Of a stretch of 64,000 bases of DNA, positions 1-45,100 are shown one piece after another. This DNA is from Hirundichthys speculiger. Taxonomy: Eukaryota > Chordata > Actinopteri > Beloniformes > Exocoetidae. Below the pieces are notes generated by a model. That model worked only from the letters and a program-made list of their open reading frames with translations. It searched no databases and was not told where the DNA came from. A program made the translations under genes and the position numbers. The DNA is taken from the NCBI GenBank assembly GCA_018398805.1, contig JAGFBZ010000674.1, forward strand, positions 77,501 through 141,500, given 5' to 3'. Position 1 is the stretch's first letter, and every line of letters starts with the position of its first letter.

Positions 1-346
1 ACACTTCAAACTATTGTTCACGTAACTAGGAATGAGACGAGAGAGACAGCTGATGTCAGTTGTTGCTTCTGCAGAAGGGGAAACCGAGAGAAACACAGTA
101 TGGACAACGAGGTCCGTTTGCTGAGTTTCTGATGGCGTTCTCCGCAGTTTCTCAACTGCAGGTTGCTTTTATTAAAATTTGACACACCTCAGAAACGTCT
201 GTTGCTGGGCAGATAGTGATGTCATACATAGCACAGTTTACATTCTTCATTTTATCAAAAAGGAGGCAAATGCCAGAGAAGGGGGAATAGCAAGCATACA
301 CAGATATTTTACTTTCACAGTTGTCATGACGACGATGACCCTAGAT

Positions 347-570
347 CAGGGGTGTCCAAACTCGGTCCTGGAGGGCCGCTGTCCTGCGTGTCTTAGATGT
401 TTCCCTGCTTCAGCACACCTGATTCAAATGAATGGGTCGTTAACAGACTTGTGCAGACCTGAATGACAAGCTGGTGGCGACCTGTTCAACTGAATCAGGT
501 GTGTTGTGCCTCGGAAACATCAAAAACATGCAGGACAGCGGCCCTCCAGGACCGAGTTTGGACACCCCTG
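347..570. mobile_element. hAT-type MITE, 224 bp, perfect 8-bp target duplication
   Basis: The element starts CAGGGGTGTCCAAACTCGGT and ends with the inverted copy, so both ends read CCTGGAGGGCCGC inward. Both sides carry the 8-bp duplication CCCTAGAT (339-346 and 571-578). Length, ends and duplication size fit a short non-autonomous hAT. Short open frames across it are not genes. Confidence 0.9.
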
Positions 571-1184
571 CCCTAGATGATATCTATCTGCACATCTGTA
601 AAGTCAGGCAGAACATCTGTGAAGTCTGCAGGTCCTCCTTAGACCAGATCCAGATCCAGGAGGGTGTTAGTGAAGCTGACTGGAGAAAGAAATGTGGCAA
701 CAATCCATCGATCAACATCGATACATCAGTTTAATGATGAACGATCCAACAACGTCCACACAAAATAAAAATATCAGTCAGTCCGTGTAACTGTCATCAA
801 TACATTACCAGGTGACCTTTTCTTGACTATTTTCATTAGAGGAACGGATCATTTGAATGTAACTGTCTCGTTGAGATGATATTTAAAGGAGCCGTATGTA
901 AGAGATCTAATAAAACGAATCATAAAATGACCCCGATATGTCAACAGACATTTAAAAATCATGTTCATTTCAAATACTTATGTCACTGACAACAGCACTC
1001 AAGCCAGGATATTCCCGTTTAAAAAGAGGAGTTGCAGCCCTCAACTGATGTTGATGTTGTCATTTTTTGTTTTGGCCTGAAGCGCCACCCTCCACCTATC
1101 TCCCAATCACGAAGTCAGTAGTGTTTCGGCATCCGGGTTGCCAGCTCGGCTCTATTTATCGCAGCAGCCGCTACGAACGTGTTG

Positions 1185-1366
1185 GATGAAAAAATATCTA
1201 GCTTTCCAAAACCTAAAAGACCTCGTTATGAATCCGAGTTACGTCGTGACAAGGTCCGAAATAAAACAAGGATTTGTATAGGAGATGCTTTTGATAGATG
1301 GAGACGGCTGAAAGCGGAGAAGAATTTGAAGACAGACGCCAACGTTGCTGATTTTCTCCTGGACAG
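1185..1366 (+). pseudogene. first-exon remnant of TTAA element A, 'IGDAFDRWRRLK' domain
   Basis: An open frame runs to a clean donor (GGACAG|GTAAGA). The frame has no ATG at its natural start (GTG TTG GAT GAA near 1179), so it looks decayed. The same domain occurs in element B at 18111-18260. I recognise the arrangement R-(I/N)-IG-AF-RW as recurring in fish genomes but cannot assign a function. Confidence 0.45.
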
Positions 1367-1429
1367 GTAAGATTCATAGCTAAATGTTTGGCTAACGCTA
1401 ATTTACTTGGACAAGGTAACAGTGGTATA

Positions 1430-1520
1430 CAGTGGTACCTCTACTTACGAACGCCTCTACATACGAAACTTTCAGGTTACGAAACGCCTCAACGGGAAAA
1501 TATTTCCTCTAGTTACGAAA
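1430..1520 (+). mobile_element. mariner-like terminal fragment (CAGTGGTACCTCTACTTACG), inserted in element A
   Basis: This 91-bp segment begins at a TA dinucleotide with CAGTGGTACCTCTACTTACG and closely matches, in inverted orientation, the segment at 6601-6692. Only one end is present here. The TA target suggests Tc1/mariner, but the family is not certain. Confidence 0.55.
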
Positions 1521-2045
1521 GATCAAAGAAAGAAAAGATCTTTCATAAAGCATTAAATATAATTAACAGAAAATAAACTTACTGTGTAGGACTCGTCGCT
1601 TGCCATGGCAGCCTACGTTCCTGCTGCATTCTGCAGCCGACCTGGCAACCTCTGGTCGGGGAGGAGGGGGAGGGTACACGCCGCTCAATAGTAATTTGAA
1701 AGTGACTGCAGTACCAGTTTTGGCCATAATCTTACAAACGGCTCCTTTAAGGTACTCAGTCTGATGTATGAATGGAAGTGATTGTGTTGATTCATCCCCT
1801 GTTGACCCCCGGCTCCTGAATCAATCAATCAATCGTGCTTTCCATTGAATTGTCGTCTATGTTGTAAACTTGTTCACGCCTCTAACCTCCAGAGTTCTAC
1901 AGAAGAGACTGAGACAGCTCAGAGTCACAAAGACGACACATGGAGTCATGATCATTTCCAAACTCTTTCAGACAGAAAAGCCTCATCCAGGATCATCATG
2001 ATCATGGACTGATTCCAGAGAAAAGATGGAAGAAGCTTGCTCTTC

Positions 2046-2329
2046 TTTATTATCATTATATGGTTTTTGTTATATATTTTTTTTACAAAGTTGAAGACAA
2101 GAAGCTAAACGTGTGGCTTGAACACAAAGAACAATGAACAGAATGCAGAAATTAAAGGGAAGAGGAGTTTTGAAAGAGCTGTTGAAACAAAAGGAGAAGA
2201 AGCGGGGGAGCGGGGGGGCTGTTTCCTCGTCTTCTGGGCCACAGCAACATCTTTGCGTCACATCTGTGGTGAGAAGTGAGGAGAAGGAGCTCAGCGAGGA
2301 CGAAGCGTCTGCGCTGCCTCTGGAGGTCC
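2046..2329 (-). terminator. cybb 3' UTR with AATAAA polyadenylation signal
   Basis: On the minus strand, AATAAA occurs at 2051-2046, about 280 bases after the stop codon. It is the first canonical signal downstream. Cleavage would be expected near 2030-2020. No other gene or repeat is recognised between stop and signal. Confidence 0.5.
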
Positions 2330-37338
<35,009 letters not shown>

Positions 37339-37420
37339 GATGAAGAGCGCTGCTGACAGGAGAGAGTTACCGTGATGAGACAGGAGGAGGACAGTGATGA
37401 TGGCTGTAGACGCAACGCTC

Positions 37421-37451
37421 ATTTATAGCCTTCGTTAGTAAAGAGGAAGTG
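37421..37451 (-). promoter_or_regulatory. cybb core promoter: TATA box and PU.1-type Ets site
   Basis: Read on the minus strand, TATAAAT lies at 37427-37421, 83 bp upstream of the ATG. The site CACTTCCTCTTT lies at 37451-37440; its complement AAAGAGGAAGTG is the full PU.1 consensus. A start about 28 bp below the TATA box would fall near 37396, putting the Ets site near -50. Human CYBB has a PU.1/Elf-1 site near -53. The start site is inferred, not seen. Confidence 0.6.
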
Positions 37452-37799
37452 CTCGCTTTTTCAGAAGGAAGGTTGAACGCTCCCTTCTACAAGATTCACT
37501 CAGTCATAGAAATGTCACAACTATCAGACTCCTAAAGTAAATGAGACATTTTAATCAAGTTTGTCCAGTAAAATCAGCCAAAGAACAAACAATGACCTCT
37601 GAAACAGGAGTGTTTTTGATTTCCTGTTATCTGTCAGCAGCCATCACTCGTTAGCATCAGTGCTCATGGACTTTAACCTTCTGCTCCTTAAACGGGACAT
37701 GTAACAGATTATATCTGGGTGTTTGACGAGACTACCAAATCAAAATTCTGTCATTCAGTGAGCCATTTTTTTCAAGGAACTGTGACATCACAGACCCAA

Positions 37800-38520
37800 G
37801 ACTTGCCCAGCATCCCCAGCTAGCTGTGTAGCTAAAGCCTCTTAGCTAAACTAAGAAGCTACTTGCTTTGCTCAGTTAGCTGCTTTTGTATTGTTATGAT
37901 ACAACACCTAAGTAGTCAAAATAGCTATATAGCTAAAGTAGCTACTTTTTGTAGCTAAGTGGCATATTTATTAAACTATAGCACTGAGTTCCTTTAACTA
38001 CTTCATATTTTTAAAGTAGATTTAGCTGCTTAGTATTGTGGCCATGTTTGCTTCTCAAATACTTTACCTATTTTAGCTCTTTTATTACTTTGGCTATGTA
38101 GATACCACAGCTCTTTGGCTGAGTAGCTAAAATACCCACTTAGTAGCCAAGATATTGTTATCGCTAATATAACTAAGTAGCTACTTCAGCTACTTGCTAA
38201 AGAAGCTAGAGAAGTAGCTAAGACATTTACAACTTTATTAGCTTAGTTAACCAAGTAGCTAATTTCAACAGATCCAGCTACTTAGCTATAGTAGCTGCTT
38301 AGCTAAATTAGTCACTACATTAGCAGAATTAGCCACTGGAGTCGCTAAGGGAGTACATTAGCTTTAGCTACATTGGCTAAATTAGCTATTTTAGCAGCTT
38401 ATTAGCTATGGTAGTACAATAACTGGGTAACTACTTTAAGTAGATTTAGCTACTTTGACTACTTAACTACTTAGCCAAATAGCTGCTTTTGCACTTCAGT
38501 TAAGTAGCTAAATAAATTAA
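37800..38520. repeat. TAGCTA-rich degenerate low-complexity tract
   Basis: About 720 bp dominated by variants of TAGCTA, GTAGCTACTT and TTAGCTAAAG with no steady period. Many copies are self-complementary. It lies about 350 bp beyond the cybb promoter. Confidence 0.85.
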
Positions 38521-38559
38521 GTATTTTTGTTGCGATGAAACTAAGGTATTACTTTTACT

Positions 38560-38720
38560 ATGTTAAATACTATGTTTATGTTGTGTTTACTATGTTTATG
38601 TTGTTTGCTATTTTTACTTTGCACATTTGGAGTTTTGGAGTACCGCAATTTCAATACTCTGTGTAATTACTGTTACATGGTCTGATTGACAATAAAGCAC
38701 ACTTTGACTTTGACTTTAAC
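38560..38720 (+). mobile_element. LINE 3' end with TTTGAC tail
   Basis: Ends GATTGACAATAAAGCACACT then TTGACTTTGACTTTAAC, the short-repeat tail of CR1/Rex-type LINEs. Two ACTATGTTTATGTTG steps lie upstream. No coding part. Confidence 0.65.
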
Positions 38721-38724
38721 TACC

Positions 38725-39700
38725 AAGATAAAGTAGCCACTTAGATCAGAGTTTAGAACATTAAAATGCTCCAATAATTATTCAAATATCAGTTATGACT
38801 TCAACAGAACATTTTCTATTGTGATGGAACAGAGTTTTAATGTTTTTACTTAGTTAAACTGCTTTTGTCTTCCCCCTTTAAATCTGTTTAAACATGGGAA
38901 GGGCAACAAATTATAAACAGTTTCAGTAAAACATTTTCTTTTAAATGCCAGAGTTTGTCTGAAAAACTAATGACCAACAGAAATCCATAAAAGAAACAAA
39001 CATTTAATCAAAAACCCTAGTAGTTCCTTCAAAAGCAGCTACTATTTAGCTGTTAATGTTATACATGTATATTTTTAATTTTGATCCAAATCATGACAGA
39101 TAAGACAAAGACAGAGTTTCCAGAGTCAAAGATGCTCACAAACTTGAAGTAAAAGAATTGAATGTCTTACAGAGCGGAGGGCAGCGGTTCTGAGGTCCTG
39201 GATGGGTTTGCTGTCACCTGGACTCCAGACTTTAGAGGAACCTGAGACGTGATGGCGACATTGTGAATTTTAGGAGAGGAAGTGGCACATTTCTAAATGT
39301 GAAGTAAAAGCAGATTGATTACAACAAGCTTCCTGTTTCAAGTCAGACTGCAGAAGGAAACACCTGAAACACAACCTGACCCTGTTTCAGCAGAGTAAAA
39401 AAAAAAAAAAAAGCACTTACTATGTTGGAGAAGTTCTAACATAAACTTCAACAGAACTGAAAGGTTTTTACTGTGGAACAACCTTTTTATGCCTTTAAAA
39501 TCAAAGTTTAGCTTTCTTTCTTTCAGGTCTCTCATTTCCTGCTACAAAAGGAATTTCCTGATTTTACTTTCATGGGCCACTCTAAAGCTTTTCCCCGCTG
39601 AGTGGTCACATGGATCCTTGAGGGGTTCAACATTTTTGAGGAAGTTCTTGAAAGCTCAGCGATATAATTTTTGTTGACGCTTTAATCCTGGGGAACTGTT
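38725..39700. other. intergenic sequence; one orphan exon-like segment at 39171-39241
   Basis: No repeat is recognised. On the minus strand, 39241-39171 is bounded by CTCAG and GTAAGA and is open in two frames, so it could be a stray exon, but nothing ties it to a gene. Confidence 0.25.
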
Positions 39701-40187
39701 GCAGGTTTCTAGGAAATTTACATTAAGAGGCTTGTTGTGCAATAAAGCGTATAAAGTGCTTGTTTAGTCCAAAAAGGGGTTATTATCAACCGTCTTGAGG
39801 GGCGGCTGCTAATAACCCGAAAGTTAATAAAATGAAACGGGGCACCACCTGATAAATCAGGAAAAAGGACTAAATGGCACAATCAGTCTCAAAATGGCTG
39901 TTGTTCTATGCGTGCCAGCCTGTGTGGCACTATAGAGCAACAGAGAAGATGTGAGTCCGAGCACAGACCTCTTCAACCAGCCAATGTTACAAAACTGTGT
40001 AAAATAACCACAAACAACTTCTCTCATTAGAATACCAGAATTTATTAACACAAATATTCAAAGGAACAAACACTTGAATTAAGATTCTGATATCTACTAA
40101 CTAAGAGACGACTAAACTAAACATAAGTAAATTAAACATTCAATGGAACCAGTGTAAATGCATGTACATGTGTGCTGGGAACTATAG

Positions 40188-40188
<1 letters not shown>

Positions 40189-40223
<35 letters not shown>

Positions 40224-40225
40224 GA
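40189..40225 (+). repeat. (GT)n microsatellite
   Basis: About sixteen GT steps followed by GCGTGTGAGAG. Confidence 0.95.
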
Positions 40226-40239
40226 GAGACAAAGAAGGT

Positions 40240-40412
40240 CTAAGATGGCCGACGAGATCACGCGCTCTCGTCCCCCGACAAAATGGCCGCCGACTCGCGA
40301 GACAGGACGTCACAAGATGGCGGGCGAGATCACGTGGTGTTCTCGTCCCTCATCCAAGATGCCCGCCGACTCACGCGAGAGGATGTCACAAAATGGCGGA
40401 CGAGACCACGTG
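40240..40412 (+). repeat. ~73-bp tandem repeat with ATGGC(G/C)G motifs
   Basis: Two and a half units starting AAGATGGC(C/G)G(A/G)CGAGATCACG. Five ATGGC/ATGCC-type cores resemble YY1 sites (AANATGGCGGC), and CACGTG E-boxes appear twice. It lies in a CpG-rich block that continues to about 41700. Confidence 0.7.
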
Positions 40413-42143
40413 TAACCCGTTGGAAGGTGTTAGTAGGAGAGAGAATCAGAGTTCAGGAAAGGCAGGGCAAATCAGCAACGCGAGGGTGATTCCTAACCAC
40501 CGATGTCGTGCTCGCTCCGATGATTTCCACAGGAGAGAGAGTGTGGAGCTGACTCCTGCACCCTCCAACTGATGGTCTGTCTGAAATCACCACGCGATCA
40601 ACGGTGGTGAGGAGACACTGCACTCACGTAGTAAATACGCACCGGCGGATTGCCGGCGGGCTCAATTATGAACACAGTAAACATGGGAAAACTGAATAAT
40701 CCTGGGACTAGCAACCGCGACCCTGTGTTCTCACAGATGCAGCAGTATGGATCACTCCACAGAGCTGCTCTGGTTCTGAACCGAGGAACGGTGAGCGGGG
40801 TTGCTGTTCACAATGATAAAACGTATGGACTACGGCGGACCGATGGTCCGGTTCTAACGTATACAAGCACAATGAAAATTGGATTGGCAACAACTAACTA
40901 AGCTCTGCCCAGACACCAAAAGCCTGTTACTTGTTTCGCTCTGGAAAGCGATCGATGGCGTGGTAGTGTCCCGGTAAGGTAGTTGTGCTTTGGGGTGCGG
41001 CTTCACCGCTACTGGGTTACGCTCCGCGGGTGGTCACAGAGCGGCTCTGCTGCGTTCCCTCTCTCCTTCGGCTTCAGGGGAGGGGTACAGGTTAGCGCTC
41101 CAGCGGGACCGGGTCCTGTAGAGCGCGCGTGGAGCCGATGGCTTCTTCCGTGGGGCACCGAGCCTCTGCCGCGTTGCTGCGCGCGGGTCGCTCGTGGTGC
41201 TGGCTGGACGGAGCGCGTAAACCGGTCTTCTTCGCCGGTGGCTGACTAGCGCGCCGCTGGATGGCCTCGCGGTTGCTGGCTGGAGCGGTGATGGGCCGAG
41301 GGAGGCCCGAGGGAGAGGATGCTTTGAAGCGTGCGGATTAGATCCGATCTAGAGGGCCGGCGAGGGTCAAAGCAGGCCGAGGATGTGGAGAAGCCGGCCG
41401 TGGAGCCCAGGCGCAGAAAAAGGGAGCAAGGGCTGGGAGCAAACCGTGGAAACAAGAGAAGTTTGAAGCAAGAGAGGTTTACGCTCCGCGGGTGGTCGCA
41501 GGAGCGGCTCAGCTTGTCCTCTACTTTAGTGGGTGTGCAGGTTGCAGCAAGAGAGTCAAAAGCACGAGAGGGTAAAAGCAAAGGAACGATCTCAGTGCGT
41601 TCACTGTGTTTTAAGCGGCAGGTCTGCGATCTGCCTCGTTTGGGGAACCCCGCTGAGACTAGGGGCTCGCGGCCACTGAGAGGCCGTGACATCACGTTCA
41701 CATCTAGGTGTGAACTTGCAAGGAATGCTGAGGATTTGAGTTTTAAAAGATTTCCTTTGTCTCTGTGATCACATGGTGTGGCCCAACAGGCTCAAGGAGG
41801 TTTACCGGTACATCCTTTTTTATGAGTTGGTGGTTGAATTATTTAGCACATAAATCGTGCATTATGGGGCCAAAGTGGACCATTTGTACTGAGGTAGATT
41901 TCATGGGAGGGTCTATAGGGTGACGAAGAGTTAAGAAAATTGTTCAAAATGTCCTTCGTAGCACAAACCACCAGTCCTTGATTAGGTTCAACAGGTTATG
42001 ATGAGCAGATGAAGGTGTTGCATTAAAATACAGGAGACTTGGAGACCGTGGTATCAACAAAAGTCCTTTATTAAACCAAAGATAATGCTCAAGAAGGAAA
42101 TCCAAGAGGCCAAAGTCAAAAGAAAGGCAAACAGGGCGGAGAC

Positions 42144-45100
42144 GGACGGACTGCCAACAGACTGGTAGGGGAACATGGTGACGGTACAGAATGACAACAG
42201 ACTGGCAGGGGAACATGGTGACAGTGCAGAATGACAACGGACTGGCAGGGGAACATGGTGACGGTGCAGAATGACAACGGACTGGCAGGAGAACATGGTG
42301 ATGGTGCAGAATGACAACAAACTGGCAGGGGAACATGGTGACGGTGCAGAATGACAACAGACTGGCAGGGGAACATGGTGACGGTGCAGAATGACAACAG
42401 ACTGGCAGGGGAACATGGTGATGGTGCAGAATGACAACAGACTGGCAGGGGAACATGGTGATGGTGCAGAATGACAACAGACTGGCAGGGGAACATGGTG
42501 ACGGTGCAGAATGACAATGGACTGGCAGGGGAACATGGTGATGGTGCAGAATGACAACGGACTGGCAGGGAACATGGTGATGGTGCAGAATGACAACAGA
42601 CTGGCAGGGGAAACATGGGACGTGCAATGACAACGGACTGGCAAGGGGAACATGGTGAAGGTGAATGACAATGGACATGGGCATGGTGACGGTGGCAGAG
42701 TGACAACGGACTGGCAGGGGAACTGGTGATGGTGCAGAATGACACGGACTGGCAGGGGAATATAATGACGGTGCAGAATGTTAACAGACTGGCAGGGGAA
42801 CATGGTGACGGTGCAGAATGACAACGGACTGGCAGGGGAACATGGTGACGGTGCAGAATGACAACGGACTGGCAGGGGAATATAATAACGGTGCAGAATG
42901 ACAACAGACTGGCAGGGGAACACAGTGACTGTGCAGAATGACAACAGACTTGCAGGTGAACATGGTGACGGTGCAGAATTACAACAGACTAGCAGGGATG
43001 GTGTGATAGAATGTGATGGTGTAGAATGACAACGACTGGCAGGGAACATGGTGATGGTGCAGAATGACACGACTTGGCAGGTGACATGGTGACGGTGCAG
43101 AATGACAACAGACTGGCAGGGGAACATGGTGACAGAGCAGAATGACAAATACTGGCAGGGAACATGGTGATGGGGCAGAGAATGCAGGGGACAACGGTGC
43201 AGATGACAACGACTGCATGGGACATGGGTGCAAATGACAACTGGCAGGGAATGACGGTGCAGAATCAACAACGGACGGGGCATGGGAATGGTGATGGTGG
43301 CAAACACGGACTGGCAGGGGAACATGGGACGGTGCAACTGACAACGACTGGCAGGGGAACATGTGATGGTGCAGAATGACTGGCAGAATGGACGGGCAAA
43401 ACAATGGACGCAGGGAACAACGGGGAACATGGTGATGGTGCAGAATGACAACGGACTGGCAGAGGAACATGGTGCAGAAACAACTGGCAGGTAACAATGA
43501 CGGTGCAGAATAACAACGGACTGGCAGGGTGACATGGTGACGGTGCAGAATTGCAACAGACTGGCAGGGGATATAATGAAGGTACGAATGACAACGGACT
43601 GGCAGGGAACATGGTGATGGTGCAGAATGACAACGACTGGCAGGGGAACATGGTGATGGTGCACAGTGACAACGGCGGACAGGGAACATGGTGAAGGTGC
43701 AGAATGACAACGGACTGGAAGAGAACATGGTGACTGGTGCAGAATAACAATGGACTGGCAGGGGAACATGGTGCCGGTGGTGACGAATGGACAAACGGAC
43801 ATGGTCAGGGAAAATGATGCAGCAAGGTGCAGAATGACAACGGACTGGAAGAGGAACATGGTGACGGTGCAGAATAACAATGGACTGGCAGGGGAACATG
43901 GTACGGTGCAGAGTGACAACGGACTGGCAGGGGAACATGGTGATGGTGCAGAATGACAACGGACTGGCAGGGGAATATAATGACGGTGCAGAATGTTACG
44001 ACTGGCAGGGGGAACATGGTGACGTGCAGAATTACAACGCCTGGCAGGGAACATGGTGACGGTGCAGAAGACACACTGGCAGTGGAATACTAGGTGCAAA
44101 TGACAACAGGGAACACAGTGACTGTGCAGAATGACACAGACTTGCAGGTAACATGGTGACGGTGCGAATTTACAACACTAGCAAGGAACATGGTGATGGT
44201 GTCGATGCCACGGAGCAGGGACAACATGCAGGGGAACATGGTGATGGCAGAATGACAACGTGGCAGGGGAACATGGTTACGGTGCAAATGACCAGGGGAA
44301 CATGGTGAAGGTGCAGAATGGGAGGGGAATATAATGACGGTGCAGAATGACAACAACTGGCAGGGGACAATGGTGATGGCAGAATAACAACGGACTGGCA
44401 GGGGAACATGGTGAGGTGCAGAATGACAACGGACTGGCAGGGAACATGGTGGACGGTGCAGAATGACAACGACTGGCAGGGGAACATGGTGATGGTGCAG
44501 AATCAGACTGGCATGACATGGTGACACGGACTGGCAGGAACATTGTGATGGTGCAGAATGACAACGGACTGGAGAGAACATGGTAACGGTGCAGAATAAC
44601 AACGGACTGGCAGGGGAACAAGGTGACGTGCAGAGTGACAACGGACTGGCAGGGGAACATGGTGATGTAAGCAGAATGACAACGGACTGGCAGGGAACAT
44701 GGTGGCGGGAATGATGGTGCAGCAAACGGACAGGCAGGGGACATGGGTGAACGGGCCGAATAACAATGGACTGGCAGGGGAACATGGTGAAGGTGCAAAT
44801 GACAACGGACTGGAAGAGGAGGTGAGACGGACTGGCAGAACATAACAACGGACTGGCAGGGAACATGGTGATGGGGCAACACAACGCAGGGGAACATGGT
44901 GACGGTGCGAATGACAACGGACTGGCAGGGGAACATGGTGATGGTGCAGAATGACAACGGACTGGCAGGGGAACATGTTACGGTGCAGAATGACAACGAC
45001 TGGCAGGGGAACGGTGGTGACGGTGCAGAATGACAACGGACTGGCAGGGGAACATGGTACGGTGCAGAATGTGGCCATGGTGTGACGGTGCAGAATTCCA

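Larger units (their letters stand above)
887..1746. mobile_element. TTAA-target DNA transposon with two convergent first exons, copy A
   Basis: TTAA duplications at 883-886 and 1747-1750 flank inverted ends AGGAGCCGTATGTAAGA / AGGAGCCGTTTGTAAGA. Inside, a plus-strand exon ending at 1366 before GTAAGA encodes a basic N-terminus and the block RICIGDAFDRWRRLK..DANVADFLLDR. A minus-strand mini-exon (1606-1583) reads MASDESYT before GTAAGT. TTAA targets suggest a Kolobok or piggyBac group; the superfamily is not proven. A mariner-end fragment is inserted at about 1430. Confidence 0.75.
39760..41960. other. CpG-rich block, unclassified (possible CpG island or old LTR element)
   Basis: Unlike the AT-rich surroundings, this block has many CpGs. 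It has an internal direct repeat of about 32 bp: TACGCTCCGCGGGTGGTC(A/G) near 41018 and near 41480. Frames of 136-151 codons on both strands overlap each other and show no known motif. No LTR boundaries, primer-binding site or gag-pol motif were seen. Confidence 0.35.

Noticed and set aside
179..734. Two plus-strand frames of 95 and 86 codons
   Set aside because: Both run through the hAT MITE at 347-570, and neither has splice sites or a family match.
41246..41768. Overlapping 151- and 145-codon frames in the CpG-rich block
   Set aside because: Opposite-strand overlap in GC-rich DNA, no known domain, no splice sites.
42054..44099. Reverse-strand open frame of 681 codons (and similar ones of 246-541 codons to 47812)
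   Set aside because: It is read-through of the 40-bp minisatellite: the text cycles through a 40-residue pattern in all three frames, as expected for a 120-bp super-period with few stops. No start context, no splice sites, no family.
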